NCBI GenBank assembly: GCA_051984675.1
Contig: JBPYFK010000083.1
Location: 1-51,536 of the forward strand
DNA: 51,536 nt
Direction of reading: 5' to 3'
Source: JBPYFK01 sp051984675
Lineage (GTDB): Bacteria > Actinomycetota > Actinomycetes > Mycobacteriales > Pseudonocardiaceae
Part shown: positions 8,534-17,097 of the stretch, one piece after another
Layout of the letters: each line of letters starts with the position of its first letter
Numbering within the stretch: position 1 is the first letter of the stretch
Position numbers and translations under genes: made by a program
The notes under the pieces: model-generated
Seen by the model: only the letters and a program-made list of their open reading frames with translations
The model's database searches: none
Told to the model about the DNA's origin: nothing

Positions 8534-10249
8534 ATGACGGTCGCTACGGAGCCCGCCGTCGAGCAGGCTGAGGGGGCACCGGCGCAGCCCGAGGTGTCGT
8601 TCGACCGGCACCCCGACTCCTACCGGCACTGGCACCTGCGTGTCGAACCGCCGGTGGCCTGGCTGGAGATGGACGTCGACGCCAGCGGTGGCCTGGTGCC
8701 CGGTTACGAGCTGAAGCTGAACTCCTACGACCTGGGCGTGGATATCGAGCTGTATGACGCGGTCCAGCGCTTGCGGTTCGAGCATCCCGAAGTGCGGTCA
8801 GTGGTGCTGACCAGCGCTGCGGACAAGGTGTTCTGCGCCGGCGCGAACATACGGATGCTGGCCGGCTCCCCGCATCACTGGAAGGTGAACTTCTGCAAGT
8901 TCACCAACGAGACCCGGAACGCCATGGAGGACGCCACCGCCCATTCCGGCCAGACCTACCTCGCGGCCGTGAACGGCTCGTGCGCCGGTGGCGGGTACGA
9001 GCTGGCGCTGGCATGCGACAAGATCTTTCTGGTAGACGACAACTCGTCGACCGTAGCGCTGCCCGAGGTCCCTCTCCTGGGGGTGTTGCCAGGCACGGGT
9101 GGCCTGACCAGGCTGGTGGACAAGCGCCGCGTGCGCAAGGACCTCGCTGACGTGTTCGCGACGCGAACCGACGGCGTCAAGGGCAAGACCGCAGTGGACT
9201 GGCGGCTGGTGGACGAGGTCATCCCGCGACGGGGATTCCGGGAGGGCGTGCACCATCGGGCGGTGGCGGCGGCGGAAACGAGTTCGCGGCCCACCGGCGC
9301 GACAGGCGTGGAACTCACCCCGCTGCACAGGGAAGTCAGCGACACGGGGTTGACCTACCGTTACGTCCGCGCGGAGTTCGATCGATCACTGGGTCTGGTC
9401 ACGATCACCGTCAAGGGTCCAGCGGGGGACGCGCCAGCCGATGTGGCCGAGGTACACCGGCAAGGGGCGAACAACTGGCTGCTGGCCGTGACCCGCGAGT
9501 TGGACGATCTGATCCTGCGGCTACGGACGAACGAAGTCACCCTGGGAACGTGGGTCCTGCGCTCCGAGGGTGATCCGCGCGACGTGCTGGCGCAGGAGAA
9601 CGTTGTGCTGGCCAACGCGGACGATGACTGGCTGTGCAACGAGATCCTGCATTACTACAAGCGGACGCTCAAACGCTTGGATGTGACCAGCCGCAGCCTG
9701 ATCGCGCTGGTGGAGCCGGGAAGTTGTTTTGCCGGCTTGTTTGCGGAACTTCCCCTGGCAGCCGATCGGCAGTACATATTGGACGGACCACCGATCGACG
9801 ACGAAGGTAGCGAACTCCGCGCGTCGATGACGCTCTCGGAGGCGAATTTCGGTACTTTCCCGATGGGCAACGGGCTATCTCGCCTGGAATCGCGGTTCTA
9901 TGGCGAGGCCGAGCACCTGGACTGGCTGCGCGGGGAGTGCGGGCGGGCGCTGCCGCCGGCGGAGGCCGCCGAACTCGGCCTCGTCACCGACGCCCTCGAC
10001 GACATCGACTGGGAGGACGAGGTCCGGCTGGTTCTGGAAGGGCGCGCATCGCTGAGTCCTGACGCCTTGACCGGGATGGAAGCCAACCACCGGTTCGTCG
10101 GTCCGGAAACGACCGAAAGCAAGATCTTCGGCCGGCTGACGGCCTGGCAGAACTGGGTTTTCCACCGGCCCAACGCCTCCGGCGCGGACGGCTCGCTGCG
10201 CCGGTACGGCACCGGCCAGAAAGCCGCGTTCGACCGAAAGCGGGTGTGA
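8534..10249 (+). CDS. boxC: 2,3-epoxybenzoyl-CoA dihydrolase BoxC
   Basis: 571 aa from ATG 8534, nine bases after GAGGAGG. It is an enlarged crotonase-fold protein. The N-terminal half holds the CoA-ester core (FCAGANIRML oxyanion segment, then NGSCAGGGYELALACD and LPEVPLLGVLPGTGG), and a second, degenerate crotonase-like half follows. Length and layout fit BoxC, which opens the epoxide ring of 2,3-epoxybenzoyl-CoA with two waters, giving 3,4-dehydroadipyl-CoA semialdehyde and formate in the aerobic hybrid benzoate pathway. Its stop is three bases before the boxB ATG and overlaps none of it. The order boxC-boxB-ligase is typical of box operons and supports the call strongly. Confidence 0.95.
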   Translation: MTVATEPAVEQAEGAPAQPEVSFDRHPDSYRHWHLRVEPPVAWLEMDVDASGGLVPGYELKLNSYDLGVDIELYDAVQRLRFEHPEVRSVVLTSAADKVFCAGANIRMLAGSPHHWKVNFCKFTNETRNAMEDATAHSGQTYLAAVNGSCAGGGYELALACDKIFLVDDNSSTVALPEVPLLGVLPGTGGLTRLVDKRRVRKDLADVFATRTDGVKGKTAVDWRLVDEVIPRRGFREGVHHRAVAAAETSSRPTGATGVELTPLHREVSDTGLTYRYVRAEFDRSLGLVTITVKGPAGDAPADVAEVHRQGANNWLLAVTRELDDLILRLRTNEVTLGTWVLRSEGDPRDVLAQENVVLANADDDWLCNEILHYYKRTLKRLDVTSRSLIALVEPGSCFAGLFAELPLAADRQYILDGPPIDDEGSELRASMTLSEANFGTFPMGNGLSRLESRFYGEAEHLDWLRGECGRALPPAEAAELGLVTDALDDIDWEDEVRLVLEGRASLSPDALTGMEANHRFVGPETTESKIFGRLTAWQNWVFHRPNASGADGSLRRYGTGQKAAFDRKRV

Positions 10250-10252
10250 GTG

Positions 10253-11671
10253 ATGCCGGACAGGATCGATTACGACACCAAGATCCCGAACAACGTCGAG
10301 CTGTCCTCCGACCGCCGGTTGCAACGTGCGCTGGAGGGTTGGCAGCCGAAATTCATGGACTGGTGGGCCGAGATGGGTCCTGCTCTGGAGACCCAGGGCG
10401 TGTACCTGCGGACCGCGGTCAGCGTGGGGCGCGAGGGATGGGCGCATTTCGACCACGTGGTGCCCCACGAGTACCGGTGGGGAATCTTCCTCGCAGAACG
10501 CGACCCGGATCGGCGGATCGCGTTCGGCGAGCACCAGGGCGAACCGGCCTGGCAGCAGGTTCCGGGCGAATACCGGGCCGACCTGCAGCGACTGATCGTC
10601 ATCCAGGGCGACACGGAGCCCGCTTCGGTGGAGCAGCAGAAGCTGCTGGGGCTGACCGCGCCCAGCCTCTATGACCTGCGCAACCTCTTCCAGGTCAACG
10701 TGGAGGAGGGGCGGCACCTGTGGGCGATGGTGTACCTGCTGCACGCCTATTTCGGCAAGGAAGGCCGGGAAGAGGCGGAGGCGCTGCTCGACCGGAACTC
10801 CGGCAGCCCGGACACCCCGCGCATCCTCGGTGCCTTCAACGAGGAGACGGCCGACTGGCTGGCGTTCTACATGTTCACCTATTTCACCGACCGGGACGGC
10901 AAGTACCAGCTCGGCACGCTGAAGGAGAGCGCGTTCGACCCTCTGTCGCGTACCTGCGAGTTCATGCTCAAGGAAGAGGCGCACCACATGTTCGTCGGCA
11001 CCACCGGAGTGGACCGGGTGGTGGCCCGCAGCGCCGAGCTGATTCGCGAGCACGACAGCCTGGAGATCGGGCCGCATGGCGGCATCCCGCTGGAGATCAT
11101 CCAGAAGTACATCAACTTCCACTACACCGTCTCGCTGGATCTCTTCGGCAGCGAGACCTCCACCAACGCGGCCAACTACTACACGGCCGGGCTCAAGGGC
11201 CGCTGGAAGGAGACCCGCCGCGCGGACGACCATCAGCTGACCGAGGACAGCGTGGTCCTCGACAAGCCCACCGAGTACGGAACCTGGCAGCAGGAGGAGG
11301 TCCAGGCGCTGCTCGCGCTGAACCTGGACCTGCGCGGCGAATACATCGCCGACTGCCAGACCGGCCTCAAGCGATGGAACAAGATCCTGGCCGACAACGG
11401 CATCGACTACCGCTTCCAGCTCCCACATCCGGGATTCAACCGCAACGTGGGCATCAACGCTGGTTACCACATCACCCCCGACGGGTCGGTTGTGGATCGT
11501 CAGACCTGGGAGGACAATCGGAAGAAATGGCTTCCGACCAGTGAGGATCTGGCTTTCGTTCGCTCCTTGATGCACCCGGTGTACGAGCGCGGCAAGATCG
11601 CCAGCTGGGTGGCCCCGCCGACCAACGGCATCAACGGCCAACCCTTCGACTTCGAGTACGTCCACCTGTGA
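10253..11671 (+). CDS. boxB: benzoyl-CoA 2,3-epoxidase subunit BoxB (di-iron oxygenase)
   Basis: 472 aa, the usual BoxB length. The ATG at 10253 directly follows an in-frame GTG at 10250; either could be used. Two carboxylate/histidine pairs typical of di-iron oxygenases are visible: EEGRH at about residues 151-155 and EEAHH at about 241-245. BoxB uses O2 and electrons delivered by the BoxA reductase to epoxidise benzoyl-CoA, and boxC product acts next. No boxA gene lies in this operon or window, so electrons must come from a reductase coded elsewhere or from an unrelated one. The gene is tightly coupled to boxC (no gap beyond three bases) and 15 bases before the ligase start. Confidence 0.96.
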   Translation: MPDRIDYDTKIPNNVELSSDRRLQRALEGWQPKFMDWWAEMGPALETQGVYLRTAVSVGREGWAHFDHVVPHEYRWGIFLAERDPDRRIAFGEHQGEPAWQQVPGEYRADLQRLIVIQGDTEPASVEQQKLLGLTAPSLYDLRNLFQVNVEEGRHLWAMVYLLHAYFGKEGREEAEALLDRNSGSPDTPRILGAFNEETADWLAFYMFTYFTDRDGKYQLGTLKESAFDPLSRTCEFMLKEEAHHMFVGTTGVDRVVARSAELIREHDSLEIGPHGGIPLEIIQKYINFHYTVSLDLFGSETSTNAANYYTAGLKGRWKETRRADDHQLTEDSVVLDKPTEYGTWQQEEVQALLALNLDLRGEYIADCQTGLKRWNKILADNGIDYRFQLPHPGFNRNVGINAGYHITPDGSVVDRQTWEDNRKKWLPTSEDLAFVRSLMHPVYERGKIASWVAPPTNGINGQPFDFEYVHL

Positions 11672-11686
11672 CAGGCGGTGAGGGCG

Positions 11687-13258
11687 ATGTCCTGGTCAGT
11701 GCCGCCGGATCGGTTCAATGCCACGGACTATCTCGTCGACCGCCATGTCCGGGAAGGAAACGGCCCGCGCACGGCGGTCGTTTCGCCCACCCGGACGCTG
11801 AGCTACGACGAGCTGGCCAGCGAGGTGCGCCGGGTAGCGGCCGGCTTGCGGGAACTCGGGGTGCGTCCCGAGGAGCGGGTGTTGATGTGCATGGTCGACG
11901 ACGTCGAACTGTTCACCGCCATCCTGGCCTCGATGTACATCGGAGCCGTCGCGGTGCCTACCTCGACCATGCTCACCGGCGGTGAGCTGGGCGAACTCGT
12001 CGCGGACGCGCGGGCCCGGGTGGTGCTCGCCTCCGCGGGCTACTCCGAAGCTGTCGCGGAAGCTGTCCAGGTCGCACCGGAAGTGCAGCACGTCGTCTTC
12101 GCCGATGCACCGCCCGAGCGTTTCCCACCATCGGCCCGTGTGCACTCGTGGCAGAGCCTGACCACCTCCGGCGACCAGGAAACACCGCACGGCGCCTACC
12201 CGACCCCAGGTGACTTTCCGGGATTGTGGCTGTACACGTCCGGCACGACCGGACGGCCCAAAGCCGCGATGCACCGGCATATCGATATCCGGCTGGTCGC
12301 GGAGAACTACGCACAGAAAGTACTGGGCATCCGCGCGGACGACCGCTGCCTGTCGGTGGCGAAGTTGTTCTTCGCCTACGGTATCGGCAACTCGATGTTC
12401 TTCCCGTTGTCGGTCGCGGCGACCGCACTGTTAGAGCCGGAACGCCCCAGCGCGCGGCTGTTCGCCGAACGGGCGCGTGCCGACGCGGCAACGCTTCTCT
12501 ACGGCACCCCGAGCTTCTGGGGTCCACTCCTGGCCAGTGACGTCCCGGACGACGCGTTCACTTCGGTTCGCCAAGGAGTCTCGGCGGGAGAGGCGCTGCC
12601 GCCGAGGATGTTCCACGGCATGCGTGACCGCTTCGGCGTCGAAGTCCTCGATGGCATCGGCTCCACGGAGATGTTGCACATCTTCATCTCGAACCGGCCG
12701 GGATCGGTCCGGCCCGGATCGTCGGGGACCCCGGTGCCCGGCTACGACATCGAGATCCGCGACGAGAACGGCATCCCGATCACGGGCGACGGCGTCCCGG
12801 GGGAACTCTTCGTCCGTGGCGAGTCCGCGGCGACCGGCTACTGGTGCCGCGCGGCGACCTCCCGGCAGGTCTTCCTCGGCGAATGGATGCGCACGGGCGA
12901 CACCTATCTCCGCAACGCTGACGGCACCTACACCTGCCTGGGCCGGTTCAACGACATGCTCAAACCCGGCGGGATCTGGGTCGCCCCGAGCGAGGTCGAG
13001 GACCGGTTGCTCGAACACCCCGACGTTGCCGAAGCCGTGGTCGTCGGCGTGCCGGACGGTGACGGGCTGGACAAGCCAGTCGCGTGCGTGGTCAACGTTC
13101 CCGGGCGGTGCGTCGACAGCGCCAGCCTGATCGAATGGTGTCGCGAGGGCCTGGCGGCGTTCAAACGTCCCCGCGCGGTGGTGCTGCTCGATGAGCTCCC
13201 CAAGACCCCTACCGGCAAGATCCGGCGCAACGTCCTGCGGGAGAGGCTACAGTCGTGA
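11687..13258 (+). CDS. benzoate-CoA ligase family protein
   Basis: 523 aa from ATG 11687 (GTG 11678 is an alternative). It is an ANL-superfamily adenylating enzyme: the phosphate loop YTSGTTGRPKAAMH near residue 185, the A5-type DGIGSTEMLHIF, the hinge region TGDTYLRNADGTYTCLGR, and the C-terminal catalytic lysine in TPTGKIRRNVLR. The STEMLHIF segment and overall length match benzoate-CoA ligases, which convert benzoate, ATP and CoA to benzoyl-CoA, the entry step for BoxB. A 2- or 4-substituted benzoate is also possible. Its stop overlaps the amidohydrolase start by four bases (GTGA), showing translational coupling. Confidence 0.9.
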   Translation: MSWSVPPDRFNATDYLVDRHVREGNGPRTAVVSPTRTLSYDELASEVRRVAAGLRELGVRPEERVLMCMVDDVELFTAILASMYIGAVAVPTSTMLTGGELGELVADARARVVLASAGYSEAVAEAVQVAPEVQHVVFADAPPERFPPSARVHSWQSLTTSGDQETPHGAYPTPGDFPGLWLYTSGTTGRPKAAMHRHIDIRLVAENYAQKVLGIRADDRCLSVAKLFFAYGIGNSMFFPLSVAATALLEPERPSARLFAERARADAATLLYGTPSFWGPLLASDVPDDAFTSVRQGVSAGEALPPRMFHGMRDRFGVEVLDGIGSTEMLHIFISNRPGSVRPGSSGTPVPGYDIEIRDENGIPITGDGVPGELFVRGESAATGYWCRAATSRQVFLGEWMRTGDTYLRNADGTYTCLGRFNDMLKPGGIWVAPSEVEDRLLEHPDVAEAVVVGVPDGDGLDKPVACVVNVPGRCVDSASLIEWCREGLAAFKRPRAVVLLDELPKTPTGKIRRNVLRERLQS

Positions 13259-14112
13259 TCGACGGCGATATCGTGGTGGATGCGCATGTGCACGCGCCGA
13301 GGCTGTCCACGGTGAAACCGGCGTGGATGGAATGGGCCGAGCAGTTCTCGGGCGTGCACCGGTGGCGTGATGCCTACGACGAGCACGGCGACCCGGTCCC
13401 CGAACGGTTGGATGCGCTGCTGGACGCCGAGGGCGTGGATCGCGCGTTGCTGTTCTGCGAGTACAGCCCTCGGGCGACCGGCATCCAGCCCATCGAGGAT
13501 CTGCTGCCGATCCTCGATCACAATCCGACACGGTTTCGCTTGGTGGCCAACGTCAACCCGCACCTGCACCACCCTCTGGCGTCCGAAGTGGAGCGTCAGC
13601 TCGATCTTGGCGCGGTGGCGCTGAAGCTGCATCCCGTGCATGCGGTGTTCTCACCGGCCGACAAGGAGCTCTACCCGGCGTACGCGGTATGCGCCGAGCG
13701 TGGAATACCGGTCATCCTGCACACGGGCCTCTCGACGTTTCCCGGCGGGCGCGCACGCTGCGGCGATCCCGAGCTGCTGTCCGACGTGGTCGAGGATTTC
13801 CCCGACGTCCAGTTCGTCTTCGCGCACGGCGGGCGCGGCTGGTGGTACGACGTCGCCGCGTTTCTGGCACTCGCGCGACCCAATGTCTGGCTCGATCTCG
13901 CTGGCCTGCCGCCGAAGAAGCTCCCCGAGTACTACGCCCGCTTCGACCTGGCCAGGCTGGCCGGGAAATGGATCTTCGGCACGGACTGGCCCGGCGTGCC
14001 TGGAGCCTCGCGGAACGTGGCCGCGCTGCGCGCGCTCGACCTTCCGCAGTCCACGGTGCGCGGCATCCTGTCCGGCAACGCCGCCAAGGTCTTTCCCGGC
14101 CTCGCGGTTTGA
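13255..14112 (+). CDS. amidohydrolase-family protein of the box operon
   Basis: 285 aa from GTG 13255, which overlaps the ligase stop. It has a TIM-barrel metal-dependent hydrolase pattern of the amidohydrolase_2 (ACMSD-like) group: HVH near residue 11, KLHPVHAVF, HTG, AHGGRGWW and the C-terminal GTDWPG aspartate. Such proteins are decarboxylases or hydrolases of aromatic or cyclic intermediates. In this operon it could act before benzoyl-CoA, for instance releasing benzoate from an ester, amide or carboxylated precursor, or remove a by-product. Nothing in the sequence decides. It is the last gene of the operon and converges on paaX with 27 bases between. Confidence 0.82.
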   Translation: MIDGDIVVDAHVHAPRLSTVKPAWMEWAEQFSGVHRWRDAYDEHGDPVPERLDALLDAEGVDRALLFCEYSPRATGIQPIEDLLPILDHNPTRFRLVANVNPHLHHPLASEVERQLDLGAVALKLHPVHAVFSPADKELYPAYAVCAERGIPVILHTGLSTFPGGRARCGDPELLSDVVEDFPDVQFVFAHGGRGWWYDVAAFLALARPNVWLDLAGLPPKKLPEYYARFDLARLAGKWIFGTDWPGVPGASRNVAALRALDLPQSTVRGILSGNAAKVFPGLAV

Positions 14113-14139
14113 AAGGCCGGCGAGGCACGGGCCGCCGGA

Positions 14140-14982
14140 TCAGTCGGCGCCTTCGATCGCCGCCCGATCGTCCCAGCGTTGCTGCGCGGCCGAACGCCAG
14201 TCCACGTGCTTGCGGTGAAACAACTCGGCAGCCTTCGCGCCGCTCCAGTTCGCGGGTAGTAGGTCCCGTGGCAGCCGCGGATCGAGGAAGGGGAACCGGC
14301 GCCACTCGTGCACCAGCCGGGTCTGTGCTCGCAGGACCGGGTCACCGGCGGGGGGATTGAGGCCGGTGAACTCGTCGATGAACTCCTCGTAACGGTTCTC
14401 GAGCTCGGTGAGATCCCACGCCCGCGCGACCATGGAGTCCACGCTGCCCACGGCGCCGTATGAGGCGGTGAACGACATCGCCTCGTCGGCGAGTTGGAGG
14501 TCCTTGAGGATGTCCAGCGCTTCGGCCTCCCGCGCGGTGTCCGGGGTGACCCAGACACCCGCTTCCGGTGTTCCGAACCCCGCCCAGCTCAGGCGAGTCC
14601 GCAGCTGGTGGCGCAGATCGCGTTTGGACTCGGGCACCGACACCAGAAGGACCAGCCACCTGCCATCCCACGGGTGTTCGGCGCTGCCGAAGGTGTAGAT
14701 CCGCTCCGCGCCCTCGGTGAGCAGGCGGCGTCCGGGCGGCGTGAGCGACCAGCGCACCCGCCGCCCCACCTTCTCCGAGGCCAGCCAGCCTTCCGCGCCG
14801 GTCCGCGCCAGCGCCTGCCGGGCGGACTTCTCCTCGACGTCGAACAGTGCCAGCGCGTCGACCAGCACGGAAGTCCAGACCGCGGTGTCACGGGGCAGGA
14901 CGAACTCACCGAGCAACGTCATCAGCAGCGACCGCGCGCTGGTGTGACTGACTTCCCGGCGGCGGCTGACCGTTGGCCTCAC
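14140..14982 (-). CDS. PaaX-family transcriptional regulator
   Basis: 280 aa from GTG 14982. A TAGACT -10-like hexamer seven bases before this GTG suggests a leaderless mRNA. An N-terminal winged helix (ARSLLMTLLGEFVLP to GRRVRWSLTPPGRRLL) is followed by the PaaX central region (WDGRWLVLLVSVPESKRDLRHQLRTRL, GFGTPEAGVWVTP) and the PaaX C-terminal domain. Founding members repress phenylacetate catabolism and respond to phenylacetyl-CoA. Placed against the end of the box operon, this one may respond to benzoyl-CoA or another aryl-CoA. That role and its operator are inferred. Confidence 0.9.
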   Translation of the reverse strand: MRPTVSRRREVSHTSARSLLMTLLGEFVLPRDTAVWTSVLVDALALFDVEEKSARQALARTGAEGWLASEKVGRRVRWSLTPPGRRLLTEGAERIYTFGSAEHPWDGRWLVLLVSVPESKRDLRHQLRTRLSWAGFGTPEAGVWVTPDTAREAEALDILKDLQLADEAMSFTASYGAVGSVDSMVARAWDLTELENRYEEFIDEFTGLNPPAGDPVLRAQTRLVHEWRRFPFLDPRLPRDLLPANWSGAKAAELFHRKHVDWRSAAQQRWDDRAAIEGAD

Positions 14983-14989
14983 AGCCGCC

Positions 14990-15024
14990 AGTCTAACCGC
15001 ACGACCTCGATCGTGAGACACGAT
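14990..15024 (-). promoter_or_regulatory. paaX promoter (-10) and inverted repeat
   Basis: On the minus strand TAGACT (14990-14995) sits seven bases before GTG 14982, the spacing expected for a leaderless transcript. Upstream, ATCGTG (15010-15015), three bases, CACGAT (15019-15024) form a perfect palindrome suited to autoregulation. Confidence 0.55.
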
Positions 15025-15072
15025 TGTGACGCTCGTTGAAGTTTGGGTAGATGATGTCGCTGCCGGGGCTGG

Positions 15073-15741
15073 TCATCTTTCGGAGTCCGCATTGGACGGC
15101 GAACCGTACCAACGCCAAGTTGAGAGACGAGGGCAGCCGGGCAGCCCGCCGCGTCCTGTGGCCCACAGCAGAGTGCTCCAGGGGTCGCCCGTGCTTGGGG
15201 CGTGCGGAAAGAGCCGCGCCAGCACGCGCGAGCACAGATCGGTGGGTGGGGACCACGCAAGGCCCAGGCCCTCGGCGAGATCATGGGTATGTACCAGGGT
15301 TTCCACGATCCCCATCGCAGCAAAGCCTTCAGGGTCGGACACACCGAAGACGTGATAGGCGCGAATTCGGGACGAGGAAGTACGTACCATGGCGACCAGC
15401 AGCGCGCCGGTTGCTTCCAGGACCTGTAACAACCCGTCCGGCCCAGCCTCCCGGTTCGCGTGGATGGTGTTCGCGGGACCGCCAGGCCGCCGGCTTTCCC
15501 ATACGCAAGGGATATCGTCGTTCAACGGCGGTGTTCTAGGACCCAGTTGGAGCGCGTAGGCGAAAAGGTCGTCGCTGAGATGCTCGACGGTCTCCCAGCA
15601 GGACCAGTCCAGCGATCCGGCCCTGCCATCCCAGGCCACCGTGGCAGGCGCCGCTCGGAGAGCCGAGAGGGCGAGTTGGACCGCTTGGTCAAGGTCGTCC
15701 GCACTTACCGGTAACCGTTCGGATTCCGCACAGCAGGACAT
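15073..15741 (-). CDS. DinB/MDMPI-family protein (mycothiol-dependent type)
   Basis: 222 aa from ATG 15741; a longer frame upstream to 15807 is open but less likely, and no strong ribosome site decides. The N-terminal half shows the maleylpyruvate-isomerase-like bundle: LDWSCWETVEHLSDDLFAYALQLG, and the metal-ligand type ETLVHTHDLAEGLGL in the second half. The family covers mycothiol-dependent isomerases and S-transferases acting on small electrophiles. It is on the same strand as, and 90 bases upstream of, paaX, so read-through is possible. The substrate is unknown. Confidence 0.78.
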   Translation of the reverse strand: MSCCAESERLPVSADDLDQAVQLALSALRAAPATVAWDGRAGSLDWSCWETVEHLSDDLFAYALQLGPRTPPLNDDIPCVWESRRPGGPANTIHANREAGPDGLLQVLEATGALLVAMVRTSSSRIRAYHVFGVSDPEGFAAMGIVETLVHTHDLAEGLGLAWSPPTDLCSRVLARLFPHAPSTGDPWSTLLWATGRGGLPGCPRLSTWRWYGSPSNADSER

Positions 15742-15820
15742 GGCAGGAAACGGTACTGCGAGGGCCAGACGCCCGTTGAGCGCTTTTCTGATCGCAGCCG
15801 GTCCCACCCTCGCGTGGCTG

Positions 15821-16675
15821 TCAGGCGTGGGTGCTCAAGTAACGCAATGCTGGGGGCAGAACTCGGTACCAATAACCGGCGGTGTGGTCGCCGGCATCGA
15901 ACGCGGCGACGGACGCGTGCGTTCGTGTGGCGAACTCACAGGCCGCGTCGTAGAACACGTCGGCCGAGCCGCACCAGACACCAAGCCGTCTTCCGTCCAG
16001 GTCACCGGCGTGCCGGATCGGGTCATTGGCTTCCCATTCCGCCTGGTTCGGGAACGCACGCAGCGCCTGCGCGTCGGACCAGGTCGTGAACAGTGCGGGT
16101 GATAGAGCGGCGATGGCCCGCAGCGGGTGGCGACGACCGAAGCTGAGGATGCCGAATCCACCCATGGAAAGGCCCAGTCCGAGGCTGGGTGGGGCCAAGC
16201 CCAGCTCGCCCAGCCATCGTGGCAACTCGTCCGTCAGCATCCCCATCGGGTCGTCGCCGGCGCCGTCGTCGTGCCAGTAGTGCGCGCCGTCGGGCGCGAC
16301 GACCGTGATGGGCCGGCTGCCCTGTGCCACGGCTGCGGCCAGGAACCGGGGGAGGCCGAGGTCGACCATGCCACGCGCGGAGGAGCCGAGCGGGTGCAGC
16401 GCCAGGCACACCGGTAGCGGCTGGTGTTCGAATCCGGCCGGTCTAGTGACCAGGCACTCGACCGGTGTACGGCGGGCCGCACTGTATCGCGTGAACAGCT
16501 GGACCGATCCTGGCGCAGTCGGGGGAACGCTGCCGGGCTCACCGGTGAGGCCGAGGTGACGGCGAACCCAGGAGCCGCCGGGCAGCACGTCGGTTGCGGA
16601 ACCGACGCCGCCAAGGACGCCCGTCACCGCCGCCACACCCGTCCCCATCAGCAAACTACGCCGCGTGACACGCAT
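15821..16675 (-). CDS. secreted alpha/beta-hydrolase (esterase D / antigen-85-like), Tat signal
   Basis: 284 aa from ATG 16675; a TTG at 16687 is also in frame. The N-terminus carries a Tat-like signal (RVTRRSLLMGTGVAAV). The hydrolase core has ALHPLGSSARG (oxyanion region), the nucleophile elbow GLSMGGFG, an acid candidate in GSADVFYD and the histidine in AGDHTAGYWYR. This layout is shared with mycolyltransferase-like and S-formylglutathione-hydrolase-like esterases of actinomycetes, which act outside the membrane on acyl esters. The substrate cannot be told. It lies upstream of the MDMPI gene on the same strand with a 79-base gap. Confidence 0.85.
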   Translation of the reverse strand: MRVTRRSLLMGTGVAAVTGVLGGVGSATDVLPGGSWVRRHLGLTGEPGSVPPTAPGSVQLFTRYSAARRTPVECLVTRPAGFEHQPLPVCLALHPLGSSARGMVDLGLPRFLAAAVAQGSRPITVVAPDGAHYWHDDGAGDDPMGMLTDELPRWLGELGLAPPSLGLGLSMGGFGILSFGRRHPLRAIAALSPALFTTWSDAQALRAFPNQAEWEANDPIRHAGDLDGRRLGVWCGSADVFYDAACEFATRTHASVAAFDAGDHTAGYWYRVLPPALRYLSTHA

Positions 16676-16751
16676 ACGGTGAATCAATCAGGGCGGTCGC
16701 GATGCCAGAGCGGTTTCGCCGAAAAGGACCGATCGACTGGCGGGTCGTCGA

Positions 16752-16968
16752 CTACAGGTCCTCTTCGCGGACGATGTCGAGATCGGTGAAGGTCAGATCC
16801 TCGACAAGCGGGCGGAATGCACTGTCGATGTTGGCGGTGACGTCGAGTTTCGAGTCGCTGCCCGGCACCGTTGGTGATCCATTCGTCCAGCAGGCGAGAG
16901 ATTTCCTCGGCCTGTTGGTGCGATAACTGATCAATTGACCGAAGCGCATCCCGTGTGATTCCCCTCAT
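16752..16968 (-). pseudogene. small acidic gene broken by a one-base frameshift
   Basis: On the minus strand an ATG at 16968 starts a frame reading MRGITRDALRSIDQLSHQ and so on to ITNGAG, after which it becomes Arg/His-rich nonsense. In the +1 frame the codons from SDSKLDV continue a well-behaved acidic C-terminus, VEDLTFTDLDIVREEDL, to TAG at 16752. Removing one base from the GGGC run near 16860 joins them into a 71-residue protein with consistent codon use. It is either a real +1 mutation or a sequencing error. The intact protein would be a small, probably helical, cytosolic protein of unknown function. Confidence 0.6.
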
Positions 16969-17097
16969 CGTATGAACACTATGTGGATCACCGTAACCGA
17001 CGCCTCCCGTTCTTCTTGCATTCGCAAGCGCACTGGGTATGGTGAGCTGACGCCCCTGGGGCATTCGGGTGAATTCTGTTTCGATGAGGAGTCAGCG

